The notes under the pieces are model-generated. The model was given only the letters and a program-made list of their open reading frames with translations. It did not search any database and had not been told where the DNA came from. Both the position numbers and the translations under genes were made by a program. DNA of 64,000 bases from Pelomonas nitida (GTDB taxonomy: Bacteria; Pseudomonadota; Gammaproteobacteria; Burkholderiales; Burkholderiaceae_C). Location: positions 1-64,000 of the forward strand of contig NZ_JBIGIA010000012.1 in the NCBI RefSeq assembly GCF_043555975.1. The letters run 5' to 3'. How positions within the stretch are numbered: position 1 is the stretch's first letter; each line of letters opens with the position of its first letter. Shown piece after piece: positions 7,301 through 15,072 of the stretch.

Positions 7301-9914
7301 CATCGTGCTGCCGCATGAGCACGCCGCCCGGGCCCGCCGCGCCGCGCTGGCCACACCCGTCATGTGGCGCCCGGCCGCGCCCGGCGCGGACCTGCCGGCC
7401 CACGCCTTCGATGCCGACAGCGGCGCCTGCCGCTTCGAGCTGGCGCCGCACAGCCAGCCGCCGCGGCCGTGGATCAACGTCATCGCCAACGAGGGCTTCG
7501 GCTGCCAGGTCTCGGAGCGCGGCGCCGGCATGGCGTGGGCGGGCAACAGCCGGCTGCACCAGATCACGCCATGGTCCAACGACGCGCTGCTGGATTCGCC
7601 CGGTGAATGGCTGATCCTGCATTGCCTGGACAGCGGCTGCGCCTGGCTGCTGGGCCGCGCCAGCGCGACGCAGACCGTCGCCCACCTGCCCGGCGCCACG
7701 GCGCTGGCCTTCACGCTGCCGCAGATGGTGGTGCGGCTGCGCTGGACGGTCGACGCCAGCACCGACGTGCGCCAATGCCAGATCGAACTGCATGCCGCGC
7801 CCGGCAGCGCGCCGCGCCGCCTGCGCCTGCTGGCCGGCGCGCAATGGCAGCTGGGCATGGACAGCAGCGCGCGGCGCAGCGTGGTGACGCGCATCGAGCA
7901 CCCGGCCGGCGCCAGCGAGGACGCACCGCTGCTGGTGCTGGCCACGCAGGCCGACGGCCTCAACGGCTTCGGCGGCCACACCGCCTGGCTGGCGCTGCGG
8001 CCCACGCGCGGCGGCGACGTCACGCGGGACCGCATCGACGGCCTCGCCGACGACCACGCGCTGTGGCCCTGGCCGCAGGACGCCGGCTTCACACCGGACC
8101 TGAACCCGCCGCGCCTGTGGAGCGCCGGCATGGAGGCCAGCGCCGACCGCCGGCTGCTGTTCGACGACGAGGGCCGGCTCGTCATGCCGCACGCACTGGA
8201 CGGCCAGGCCGGCCCCGGCACCGATGCCGCCGCGCTGCTGGCCGTGCCGTTGCGGCTGGAGGCGGGCCACGCCTGGCATGCCACCGTGCTGCTGGGCCAC
8301 GCGCCCAGCCTGGTGGCCGCCCGTGCGCTGGCGCGAACGGCGTGGCGCGTGGACCCGCTGCAGCGGCTGGCCGCGCAGCGCGCCGTCTGGCGCCGGCTGA
8401 GCGCCCCGGTGCAGGTGGCCACGCCGGACGCCAGCTTCGACGCGCTCGTGAACCACTGGCTGCCCACGCAGGTGCTGGCCTGCCGCATCTGGGGCCGCGC
8501 CGGCTTCTACCAGGCCGGCGGCGCGTTCGGCTTCCGCGACCAGCTGCAGGACGCCATGGCGCTGGTGCAACACGCGCCCGAGCGGCTGGCCGAGCAGATC
8601 CGCCGCCATGCGCGCCGCCAGTTCCGCGAGGGCGACGTGCAGCACTGGTGGCACGAACCCGCGGGCGCTGGCGTGCGCACGCATTTCGCCGACGACCGGC
8701 TGTGGCTGGCGCTGGCGCTGGCCCTGCATGCCGAACGCACCGGTGACACGGCGCTGGCCGACGAGCAGCTGCCCTTCATCGACGGCCGGGCGGTGCCCGA
8801 AGGCGCCGAGGACATCTACGAGACGCCCGCCGTCACCACCGACACCGCCAGCCTCTACGAGCACGCCGCCCGTGCCGTCGACGTCAGCCTGCCCGTGGGT
8901 GCCCACGGCCTGCCGCTGTTCGGCACCGGCGACTGGAACGACGGCATGAACCGCGTCGGTGCCGAAGGGCGCGGTGAATCGGTGTGGATGGGCTTCTTCC
9001 TATGCGCCGTCATCGACGCGATGCGGCCGCTGGCCATTGCGCGCGGCGAGCAGGCCCGCGCCGAGCGCTGGAAGCGCGCCCGTGAGCAGCTGGCCACCGC
9101 ACTCGACGCCCAGGCCTGGGACGGCGCCTGGTACCGGCGCGGCTGGTTCGACGACGGCTCCGTGCTGGGCACGCACACCGACACCGAATGCCGCATCGAC
9201 CTCATCGTGCAGGCCTGGGCCGTGCTGACCGGCGCCGGCCGCCCCGAGCGCGCGGCCCAGGCGCTGGACAGCGCCTGGCACGAGCTGCACGACCGCGACG
9301 CCCACCTGCTGCGCCTGCTGTGGCCGCCACTGAAAGACCACCGCCCCGAGGCTGGCTACATCCAGGCCTACCCGGGCGGCGTGCGCGAGAACGGCGGTCA
9401 GTACAACCACGGCGCCACCTGGGCCTTGATGGCCAGCGCCCAGCTGGGCCAGGCCGACCGCGCCTGGGCCGCCTTCACGGCGATCAGCCCGGCACACCGC
9501 GGCACGCACGGCGCGGTCTACGGGCTGGAGCCGTTCGCCGTGGCGGGCGACATCGAGACCGCGGCGCCGCACGCGGGCCGGGGCGGCTGGAGCTGGTACA
9601 CCGGCGCGGCCGGCTGGCTGCTGCGCGCGGCGGTCGAATCGCTGTGCGGCGTGCGGCTGCGCCACGGCGAGCTGAACGTCACACCCTGCCTGCCGCCGCA
9701 CTGGTCGCAGGCCCGCGTGACGCTGCAGGTCGACGCACGGGCCGTGGAGGTGCTCGTGCAACGGGCCGCCCCGCTGGCCCGGGCGCCGGTCGGCTACGTG
9801 CGGCTTGCGCCGGGGGAATCGCTGCTGCTGGACGAGGCGCCTGGCGCGCTGCGGCTGTGGGTGCCGGTGCCCGACCGCGCACCGACGCACCAGGGAGAAG
9901 CCCTGCCGGCCTGA
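1371..9914 (+). CDS. ndvB: cyclic beta-1,2-glucan synthase (GT84-GH94)
   Basis: This 2847-residue inner-membrane enzyme is of the NdvB/ChvB type and makes cyclic beta-1,2-glucan, an osmoregulated periplasmic glucan, from UDP-glucose. Layout: an N-terminal helical region (about 1-420), TM segments near 430-475, a GT84 glycosyltransferase domain (about 505-830) with D654-S-D656 and the RWTRGDWQLWPF motif near 808-820, more TM segments near 845-880 and 980-1020, a glucoamylase-like domain (about 1250-1500), and two beta-sandwich plus one (alpha/alpha)6 GH94 phosphorylase-like module. The GDWNDG motif at 2520-2525 carries the GH94 general-acid Asp, and RENGGQYNHGATW lies near 2670. The length matches rhizobial and brucella NdvB/Cgs (about 2800-2900). 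The GH94 part controls ring size in studied homologues. The gene stands alone; no glucan exporter (NdvA) is next to it in this window. Confidence 0.93.
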   Translation: MATSPTPPAPQDLTPSGASTVFLRVAAGAEAAAPPVRAVQFGAERFAEHGRSLAEAQRIEDERHKPRPFFPRLKSNLQVWDAALQVLSEHGLQADTEPAHAWLLDNERLVQQQLDEVLHDLPRSYFQRLPRLADEPLQGLPRVYGVAWAWVAHADSSLDMALMRHFLEGHHAAQPLTLRELWALPSTLRVVLVENLRRLAERAAWRHIGRQAAQRLFEALPKLGADAARRQLADWQARWPHDPAITALAVRLHERLVDRELALPDAQDGAGAADSAWAAAREWVAAQLPDPAAAQALEQAEGAADHQSIRNAIGSLRRLGAADWAGLFDAVHPALRALNRIDVFRAEHETTQDRSVHAIEALSHRHGLAEADIAEVLCHLCDDAHAAPDAAERAPLHWLSGKGRPQLLLALGVRERWAERATAALLRHRTAVYLCGLAALGAAVMGLLLALGLPHAAGWPLTLAAALLAALPASEAVVALANRLISEGARPLRLPRLSWPGGIPATSRTLVVIPCLLTRPQGIATLLAQLERHHLANLEAEAQFALLSDFGDADAEHQPRDSELLMRARSGIEALNQRHGPSCGGLPRFLLLHRDRRWSETEQKWIGWERKRGKTEALVALLAGQPADALPDRFLDFGPLSTPAPGMRHLVTLDSDTALPPGALRDLVAIAAHPLNRPHVHTSPRGAVTVTQGHGMLQPRVATPLATAAGSSTVHGTWFHSLFAGQPGLDPYSAATSEVYQDLFDEGSATGKGLIDVHAAAQVLAHRLPEGQVLSHDLLEGSLMRCAGVSDVVLVEAAPMHADVAASRIHRWTRGDWQLWPFIAHPRRWGLRAVHVWKMLDNLRRSLVAPASLLLLVASWLGLALTPGWALALVAAAFGAGPLMGALAASAPARDRISLPRFYRQAGTELCRALASTAWHLAMLPAATWLQLDAIVRAVWRQRVTRRGLLEWTTADAAEAAAATDWAPLWRQHRKLTLATGVLAVLLVNVAFVGLPVAWPVALPLLAAWLLSPLWIALASRPRARPRREAVTDDERHYLLGVARDTWRWFERWVTKDDNDLPPDNVQFDPDTVIAHRTSPTNIGLYLLSACCAREFGWLHDVGLAERIQRTLDTLDRLPKHRGHLYNWVDTQRLAVLEPHYVSAVDSGNLCGHLLVVAAACEGFARGNDGYPPSPEVASALEAVAARARAIALAHDFAWLYDPQRRLLHIGAIAPPGVEPGGERLDQNHYDLLASEARLTSLVAIAKGDLPASHWGALGRPFFSRGAVTGLKSWSGSMFEMLMPSLVLDEPAGSALEEAARATVMEQIRAGRTQGLPWGVSESAHAKRDETLAYQYGPQGTAALALRDTPPEELVIAPYATLMATMVMPRAAVANLRHLQALGARHELGFMEALDYTASRQPEPPADGDGEIRPPRGPRVQRVGTTMSHHHGMSLVALTEVLCGGAPQRWADAEPRLSAVRWLLHERAPHEVPPLKEPVAAPTRISPRRAHISLAVPDTRGRALPATAWLGHGRLNTMLREHGAGTLMFGEPGQQVLVSRWHDDLAQDLLGHHLHLRDLGTPWPADSTWRGGAEVNPWRSLTLRPTPGPQWRYSARLHPASVQFTADGEQLHAHTEVWVAVEDDVELRRVTLRNLSNHERHLALVSSFEPVLAPARADLAHPAFGKLFLQARWSPEQRALRWQRLPRGHKETPLYAAHALAGVEVDGGARLERLQATADRAHWLARGGRAGQPGGTVARAEADTLRSGLAGLQAEAGALDTGNDPLSLLHLMLTLPPGGRVVLTFATAAAPDEQTLDHVLDKLGQPALRERSLMLAHTMAGVRTQGAGLAPGAWRAGLALQTLLTAQAARDGVPALEGSFQRDALWRHGISGDAPILLIRVADTTGVLMVRELCALLQALGSPLSVDIVVLDAEPASYLAPVSRALRSLVEQQQRGRARLHVLADNAVQDDTRFALNLLARVRWFADGRPLAQQLERIVLPHEHAARARRAALATPVMWRPAAPGADLPAHAFDADSGACRFELAPHSQPPRPWINVIANEGFGCQVSERGAGMAWAGNSRLHQITPWSNDALLDSPGEWLILHCLDSGCAWLLGRASATQTVAHLPGATALAFTLPQMVVRLRWTVDASTDVRQCQIELHAAPGSAPRRLRLLAGAQWQLGMDSSARRSVVTRIEHPAGASEDAPLLVLATQADGLNGFGGHTAWLALRPTRGGDVTRDRIDGLADDHALWPWPQDAGFTPDLNPPRLWSAGMEASADRRLLFDDEGRLVMPHALDGQAGPGTDAAALLAVPLRLEAGHAWHATVLLGHAPSLVAARALARTAWRVDPLQRLAAQRAVWRRLSAPVQVATPDASFDALVNHWLPTQVLACRIWGRAGFYQAGGAFGFRDQLQDAMALVQHAPERLAEQIRRHARRQFREGDVQHWWHEPAGAGVRTHFADDRLWLALALALHAERTGDTALADEQLPFIDGRAVPEGAEDIYETPAVTTDTASLYEHAARAVDVSLPVGAHGLPLFGTGDWNDGMNRVGAEGRGESVWMGFFLCAVIDAMRPLAIARGEQARAERWKRAREQLATALDAQAWDGAWYRRGWFDDGSVLGTHTDTECRIDLIVQAWAVLTGAGRPERAAQALDSAWHELHDRDAHLLRLLWPPLKDHRPEAGYIQAYPGGVRENGGQYNHGATWALMASAQLGQADRAWAAFTAISPAHRGTHGAVYGLEPFAVAGDIETAAPHAGRGGWSWYTGAAGWLLRAAVESLCGVRLRHGELNVTPCLPPHWSQARVTLQVDARAVEVLVQRAAPLARAPVGYVRLAPGESLLLDEAPGALRLWVPVPDRAPTHQGEALPA

Positions 9915-9942
9915 CCGGCCCGGCCGCCCCCCCCAAAAAGCA

Positions 9943-9964
9943 AGGCGGCCCCGCGGGGCCGCCT
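9943..9964. terminator. bidirectional Rho-independent terminator
   Basis: A perfect 10-bp stem (AGGCGGCCCC / GGGGCCGCCT) with a 2-nt spacer GC lies between the convergent glucan synthase and small membrane protein genes. It is followed by CTTCTTT on the plus strand and, read on the minus strand, by a T-rich stretch opposite CCCCAAAAAGC. It can serve both genes. Confidence 0.8.
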
Positions 9965-9996
9965 CTTCTTTCGGCAAGACTTGCCGACGCCGCGCT

Positions 9997-10200
9997 TCAG
10001 GCCGACAGGCTCAGCACCAGCGCCATCAACAAGCTCCCCAGCACGACGGTCGTGAACATGCGATGGCCCACGGCCGCGTCGATGGCCTCCAGCGAGCACA
10101 GCGCACGGTGGCGGTGATCCGACAAGGTGCGGCACTGGCGCAGATGGGCGCCCAGGCTGTCGAGGTGCTGACGCACGAGGTGATCGGGAGTTCGCGACAT
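9997..10200 (-). CDS. small protein with C-terminal membrane anchor
   Basis: This 67-residue protein is not recognised. Residues 1-45 are polar and His/Arg-rich (DHLVRQHLDSLGAHLRQCRT), and residues 47-66 form one hydrophobic helix (MFTTVVLGSLLMALVLSLSA) at the very C-terminus, as in tail-anchored proteins. The start at 10200 is chosen because AGGAAGG lies nine bases upstream; an in-frame ATG at 10230 lacks this. It converges on the glucan synthase gene across a shared terminator, and starts 120 bp from the divergent transporter gene. A role in envelope or osmotic adaptation would be guesswork. Confidence 0.65.
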   Translation of the reverse strand: MSRTPDHLVRQHLDSLGAHLRQCRTLSDHRHRALCSLEAIDAAVGHRMFTTVVLGSLLMALVLSLSA

Positions 10201-10320
10201 GATGTGTTCCTTCCTGGGGATGAGTCTCAACAGTAGGGCTGCAGCGGCCGGCAGACATTCGGAGACGGGCCGAGCGTGCTGTAGGACCGCGCCGGCGCGG
10301 TCTCAGGCACCATCGCAGCC

Positions 10321-11853
10321 ATGACCGCCCGCCTGCTGAACCTGTTCGTCGCGGCATGCGCCGCCTGGGCCCTGATGGGCAATTGCCATGCCCAGGCGCT
10401 GACGGTGGGCTCCAAGCGCTTCACCGAGAGCTATCTGCTCGGCGAGATCGTCACGCAGACGTTGGCCGACCAGGGCCGGGCCGCGACGCATCGGCAGGGC
10501 CTGGGCAACACGGCCATCCTGGCCGCCGCGCTGCAGCAGGGGCAGATCGACCTCTACCCCGAATACACCGGCACCATCGTGCGCGAGCTGCTGCGGCGCG
10601 AGTCCGCCGCCGACGCGCAGGCCTCGCTCGCGCAGATCAACCGCTGGCTGGCGCCGCTGGGCTTGAAGGCCGGCGTGCCGCTGGGCTTCAACAACAGCTA
10701 TGCGCTGGCCATGCGCGAGGCCGACGCCGCACGGCTGGGCATCGCGACAATCTCCGACCTCGCCCGGCTGGCGCCGCCGCTGCGGCCCGGGCTGTCGCAC
10801 GAATTCATCGCCCGCGCCGACGGCTGGCCCGCGCTGCGCCGCGCCTACGGCCTGACGCTCGCGGCCGGCGCGGGGCTGGACCATGGCCTGGCCTACCAGG
10901 CGCTCGCCGGCGGCCAGGTGGACCTCATCGACGTCTACACCACCGACGCGCAACTGGCCCGGGCGCCGCTGCGCGTGCTGCGCGACGACCGGCAGTTCTT
11001 TCCGCGCTACGACGCCGTGCTGCTGATGCGTTCGGCCGTGGACGAGCGCCCGCTGCTCGCGCTGGCCGGCCGGCTGCCGGCGGAGCGCATGCGTGAGCTC
11101 AACGCCGCCGCCGAACTGGCGGGCCGCCCGTTCGCCGACGTGGCGCACGGCTTTTTGCACCCGGCGGCCACCGCCGCGCCGGCGCCCACCGCGCCGCGCC
11201 GCCTGATGGCCCAGGTGCTGGCACCCGATCTCCCCCGGCTGCTGGCCCAGCATCTGGCGCTGGTGTTCGGCTCGCTGGCGCTGGCCTGCGCCGTGGCCGT
11301 GCCGCTGGGCATCGCCGCGCACCGGCGCCCAGGGCTGGCCACGCCGGTCATGGCCGCGACCGGGCTGCTGCAAACCCTGCCGTCGCTGGCGCTGCTGGCC
11401 TTTCTGATCGCGTGGCTGGGCCGCATCGGCTTCGCGCCCGCGCTGCTGGCGCTGTTCGTCTATGCGCTGCTGCCCATCGTGCGCAACGCCCACGCCGGGT
11501 TGAACGGCGTGCCGCAGGGGCTGCGCGACGCGGCGTTGGCGCTGGGCCTCACGCGGGGGCAGGCGCTACGCGCCGTGGAGCTGCCGCTGGCGCTGCCCAC
11601 GCTGATGGCCGGCGTGAAGACGGCAGCCGTGACCAACGTGGGCACCGCCACCGTGGCGGCGTTCGTCGGGGCCGGCGGCCTGGGTGAGCGCATCGTCGCA
11701 GGCCTGGCGGTCAACGACACCAGCCTCATGCTGGCCGGCGCCCTGCCGGCGGCTGCGCTGGCACTGATGGTGCAGTTGGCATTCGATGGGATGGAACGGC
11801 GGTTCACCCGCGTTCACAATCGGGTCAGAACATCCAGGGATGGACGGCCATGA
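10321..11853 (+). CDS. osmoprotectant-type ABC transporter, fused substrate-binding and permease protein
   Basis: This 510-residue protein has a signal-like N-terminus (1-25), then an OpuC/EgtU-type quaternary-amine binding domain (about 27-270). Hallmarks are LTVGSKRFTESYLLGEI, LYPEYTGT and DLIDVYTTD. A BPD-type permease domain follows (about 300-500) with five to six hydrophobic segments and the EAA-like loop GLRDAALALGLTRGQALRAVELPLA. The family imports glycine betaine, choline, carnitine or ergothioneine. Here the binding domain precedes the permease; in well-known fusions the permease usually comes first. The N-terminal hydrophobic segment would act as signal anchor so that the binding domain sits in the periplasm. 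No ATPase gene is adjacent, so the ATP-binding partner must be encoded elsewhere. The stop overlaps the next start by ATGA, so the two genes are co-translated. Confidence 0.85.
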   Translation: MTARLLNLFVAACAAWALMGNCHAQALTVGSKRFTESYLLGEIVTQTLADQGRAATHRQGLGNTAILAAALQQGQIDLYPEYTGTIVRELLRRESAADAQASLAQINRWLAPLGLKAGVPLGFNNSYALAMREADAARLGIATISDLARLAPPLRPGLSHEFIARADGWPALRRAYGLTLAAGAGLDHGLAYQALAGGQVDLIDVYTTDAQLARAPLRVLRDDRQFFPRYDAVLLMRSAVDERPLLALAGRLPAERMRELNAAAELAGRPFADVAHGFLHPAATAAPAPTAPRRLMAQVLAPDLPRLLAQHLALVFGSLALACAVAVPLGIAAHRRPGLATPVMAATGLLQTLPSLALLAFLIAWLGRIGFAPALLALFVYALLPIVRNAHAGLNGVPQGLRDAALALGLTRGQALRAVELPLALPTLMAGVKTAAVTNVGTATVAAFVGAGGLGERIVAGLAVNDTSLMLAGALPAAALALMVQLAFDGMERRFTRVHNRVRTSRDGRP

Positions 11854-12659
11854 AGTCAGGGATGCGATCAGGCGTTGGGGTAGCAGGCCTGCTGGTCGGC
11901 GCTGTCACACACGCCGGCTGCTCCCGGCCGATCGAGGTGCCCATGGCCCCGGTGGGCTTCAGCGTCGCCTTCGACGGCGAGCGCGCCTCCGGCATGTACC
12001 CGACGCTGCTGCGCGAGTTGAACGCCGCCACGGGCTGCCAGTTCAACATCCGGCGTGTGCCACGCGCCCGGCTGCAGAAGATGTTCGAACTCGGCGAGGC
12101 TGACGTCATGGCGCCGGCGGCCCGGTCGCCGGAACGCGAGGCGCTGGGCGAGTTCGTCGGGCTGGTGCAGTTCCGGCCCGGCGTGCTGGCGGTCTCGCGG
12201 GAGCGGCCGCTGCCGCACTCGCTGGCCGAGCTGATCGCGCGCCGCACCGACAAGGTCGCCGTCGTGCGCGGCTACACCTACGGCCCCGCCTACGACGACG
12301 CGATGGCGGTGCTGCGCGCGCAGCAGCGTCTCCTCGAGCAGGCCGATGCCTTCGGCGTGGCGCGCGCGCTGCACGTGGGGCTGGCGCAGGTCACCATCAT
12401 GACACCCAACGCCTTCATCGGCACGCTGCACCAGGACGCCGAGCTGACGCCGCTGATCAAGCAACTGCGCGTGGTGCCGCTGGCCGAGCTGGGCTGGGCC
12501 GACAGCGGCGTCTACCTGTCCCGCCGGCTGCCCGACGCTGACCGGCGCCTGCTGGCCGACGGATTCCGACAGCTGGCGCGATCCGGGCGCGTGTGGCAAC
12601 TGTTCAACGACATCTACCCAGCCGGCAGCCTGAAGGACAGCATCCGACCGCTGCCTTGA
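11850..12659 (+). CDS. periplasmic solute-binding protein (SBP family 3-like)
   Basis: This 269-residue protein has a signal sequence (about 1-24) and a two-lobed binding fold. GFSVAFDGERASGMYPTLLRELNAATGCQF is followed by RLQKMFELGEADVMAPAARSPER, the usual first-lobe layout of amino-acid-type periplasmic binding proteins, and the second lobe includes KVAVVRGYTYGPAYDDAM. Such proteins feed an ABC importer or act as extracytoplasmic sensors. The signal region ends THAGC, close to but not matching a lipobox, so lipidation is doubtful. It overlaps the fused transporter gene by four bases and is presumably expressed with it, but its own ligand is unknown. The 18-bp gap to the convergent helicase gene holds no evident terminator. 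Confidence 0.75.
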   Translation: MKSGMRSGVGVAGLLVGAVTHAGCSRPIEVPMAPVGFSVAFDGERASGMYPTLLRELNAATGCQFNIRRVPRARLQKMFELGEADVMAPAARSPEREALGEFVGLVQFRPGVLAVSRERPLPHSLAELIARRTDKVAVVRGYTYGPAYDDAMAVLRAQQRLLEQADAFGVARALHVGLAQVTIMTPNAFIGTLHQDAELTPLIKQLRVVPLAELGWADSGVYLSRRLPDADRRLLADGFRQLARSGRVWQLFNDIYPAGSLKDSIRPLP

Positions 12660-12677
12660 CGCGCGGCCCCGCCCCGC

Positions 12678-15053
12678 TCAGTCGATGGGCGTGAGCTTGG
12701 CGACCGACAGCGCCAGCCACTTGGTGCCGTGCCGGCCGAAGTTGACCTGCGCGCGCGCATCGGTACCGCTGCCTTCCAGCGTCAGCAGCACGCCCTCGCC
12801 GAACTTGGTGTGGAACACGCCCTTGCCCACGCGCAGGCCGCCGTGTTCCTCCGACACCTTCTGCTTCATGCTGGCAGGCACGGGCGGCTCCACCCACGCG
12901 GCCTTCTCGACGCGGCCGGCGCCCACCATGCCCTTGAGGCCCGAACCGCGGTCCCAGGCGTTTTGGTACTCGCGCGCAAAGCCCGAGCCGAAGCCCTGGT
13001 TGCGCGGCGTCAGCCACTTCAGGCTCTCCTCGGGCAGCTCGTCGAAGAAGCGGCTCTTGATGTGATAGCGCGTCTGGCCGTGCAGCATGCGCGTCTGGCA
13101 GAAGCTCAAGGACAGCTTCTTGCGCGCCCGCGTGATGGCCACATACATCAGGCGGCGCTCTTCCTCCAGCCCGTCGTGGTCGGACATCGCGTTCTCGTGC
13201 GGGAACAGGCCTTCTTCCAGGCCCGTGATGAACACCGCGTCGAACTCCAGCCCCTTGGCCGAGTGCACGGTCATCAGCTGCACGGCGTCCTGCCCGGCCT
13301 GGGCCTGGTTGTCGCCGGCCTCCAGCGACGCGTGCGTCAGGAAGGCCACCAGCGGCGACATGATCTCGCCGGTCTCGGCATCGGGCACCGCGCCCGGCGT
13401 GCCGGCGGTCTGCAGGCCCGGCGCCACCTCGTCGACTGGCAGGCCCACGGCGTTCTTGCCGAAGCCCTCCTGCATGACGAAGGCCTCCGCTGCGTTGACC
13501 AGTTCGTCCAGGTTCTCCAGCCGCTCGGCGCCGTCCTTGTCGGTGCGGTAGAAGTCCAGCAGGCCGGAGGTCTCCAGCACCTGCTCGATGATCTCGCGCA
13601 GCGTCATGCCCTGCGTGAGGTTGCGCGTGGAGTCGATGAGGTTGGTGAAGGCCAGCAGGTTGGCGCCGCCCTTGCCGGCGATGGCGCTGACGCTCTGGTA
13701 GAGGCTGCGGCCGGTGGCCTTGGCAGCATCCTGCAGGTTCTCCAGCGTCTTGGCGCCGATGCCGCGGGTCGGGAAGTTCACGACGCGCAGGAAGCTGGTG
13801 TCGTCGTTCGGGTTCTCCAGCAGGCGCAGATAGGCCAGCGCGTGCTTCACTTCGGCCCGCTCGAAGAAGCGCAGGCCGCCGTAGACGCGGTACGGGATGC
13901 CCGAGTTGAACAGCGCCGACTCGATGACCCGTGACTGCGCGTTGCTGCGGTAGAGGATGGCGATCTCCTGCCGGTCCAGCCCACCGCGGTGCAGGTGCTG
14001 GATCTCCTCGATCAGCCATTGCGCCTCGGCGAAGTCGCTGGGCGCCTCCTGCACGCGGATGGGATCGCCCTGGCCGGCGTCGGTGCGCAGCGTCTTGCCC
14101 AGGCGCTGGCTGTTGCGGCTGATCAGCTCGTTGGCGGCGTCCAGGATGTGGCCGAAGCTGCGGTAGTTCTGCTCCAGCTTGATGACCTTGCGGACGCGGT
14201 ACTCGCGCTCGAAGTCGATCATGTTGCCCACGCGCGCACCGCGGAAGGCGTAGATGCTCTGGTCGTCGTCGCCCACGGCCAGCAGGCTCTGGCCAGTGCC
14301 GGCGCCCGGTGGCGCGAACATCTTCAGCCACGCGTATTGCAGCTTGTTGGTGTCCTGGAACTCGTCGACGAGGATGTGTCGGAAGCGGTTCTGATAGTGC
14401 TCGCGCACGGCCGGGTTGTCGCGCAGCAGCTCGTAGGAGCGCAGCATCAGCTCGGCGAAGTCGACGACGCCCTCGCGCTGGCACTGGTCCTCGTAGTTGG
14501 CGTAGATCTCGACGAGCTTTCTCGTCTGCTCGTCGTGCGCCACCACGTCGCCCGGGCGCTGGCCGTCTTCCTTGCAGCCGGCGATGAACCAGCCGACCTG
14601 CTTCGGAACAAAGCGCTCCTCGTCGAGGTTCATCGCCTTGATGACGCGCTTGACGGCCGAGGTCGTGTCGCTCGCGTCGAGGATCTGGAAGGCCTGCGGC
14701 AGGTGGGCCAGCTTCCAGTGCGCACGCAGGAAGCGGTTGCACAGGCCGTGGAAGGTGCCGATCCACATGCCGCGCACATTGAACGGCAGCATGGTCGACA
14801 GACGCGTCAGCATCTCCTTGGCGGCCTTGTTCGTGAAGGTCACGGCCATCACGCCGCCGGGGCTGACCTGGCCCGTGTTCAGCAGCCACGCGATGCGCGT
14901 GGTCAGCACCCGCGTCTTGCCCGAGCCCGCACCGGCCAGGATCAGCGCCGGCTCGGCGGCCGCCGTCACGGCGGCGAGCTGCTCGGGATTGAGGTTCTTG
15001 AGGAGGGGACTTTGCTGGTGAGCGGCGTCGCGGACGTCTTGCGCGGGATTCAT
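12678..15053 (-). CDS. uvrD: UvrD/Rep-type superfamily 1 DNA helicase
   Basis: This 791-residue 3'-5' helicase unwinds DNA in nucleotide-excision and mismatch repair and clears stalled replication. Visible motifs in order: Q-motif LNPEQLAAV (residue 22 on), Walker A AGAGSGKTR (about 40), motif Ia TFTNKAAKEM, Walker B VDEFQDTN (about 230), motif III GDDDQSIYAFRGA, motif IV region LEQNYRSFGHILDAANELI, motif V VMTVHSAKGLEFDAVF (about 595) and motif VI YVAITRARKKL. The C-terminal tail has a Tudor-like segment, GVFHTKFGEGVLLTLEG, as in UvrD/PcrA, where it contacts RNA polymerase. It lies 19 bp downstream of the 105-residue gene at 15073-15390 and is probably co-transcribed with it. Confidence 0.93.
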   Translation of the reverse strand: MNPAQDVRDAAHQQSPLLKNLNPEQLAAVTAAAEPALILAGAGSGKTRVLTTRIAWLLNTGQVSPGGVMAVTFTNKAAKEMLTRLSTMLPFNVRGMWIGTFHGLCNRFLRAHWKLAHLPQAFQILDASDTTSAVKRVIKAMNLDEERFVPKQVGWFIAGCKEDGQRPGDVVAHDEQTRKLVEIYANYEDQCQREGVVDFAELMLRSYELLRDNPAVREHYQNRFRHILVDEFQDTNKLQYAWLKMFAPPGAGTGQSLLAVGDDDQSIYAFRGARVGNMIDFEREYRVRKVIKLEQNYRSFGHILDAANELISRNSQRLGKTLRTDAGQGDPIRVQEAPSDFAEAQWLIEEIQHLHRGGLDRQEIAILYRSNAQSRVIESALFNSGIPYRVYGGLRFFERAEVKHALAYLRLLENPNDDTSFLRVVNFPTRGIGAKTLENLQDAAKATGRSLYQSVSAIAGKGGANLLAFTNLIDSTRNLTQGMTLREIIEQVLETSGLLDFYRTDKDGAERLENLDELVNAAEAFVMQEGFGKNAVGLPVDEVAPGLQTAGTPGAVPDAETGEIMSPLVAFLTHASLEAGDNQAQAGQDAVQLMTVHSAKGLEFDAVFITGLEEGLFPHENAMSDHDGLEEERRLMYVAITRARKKLSLSFCQTRMLHGQTRYHIKSRFFDELPEESLKWLTPRNQGFGSGFAREYQNAWDRGSGLKGMVGAGRVEKAAWVEPPVPASMKQKVSEEHGGLRVGKGVFHTKFGEGVLLTLEGSGTDARAQVNFGRHGTKWLALSVAKLTPID

Positions 15054-15072
15054 CGACGCATTTTAAAGAGGC

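Noticed and set aside
5400..8906. Very long open frame antisense to the cyclic-glucan synthase gene
   Set aside because: In DNA this GC-rich the antisense frames stay open by codon bias. The sense strand has clear GT84/GH94 motifs, and the antisense product is only a Gln/Arg/Gly-rich, low-complexity sequence.
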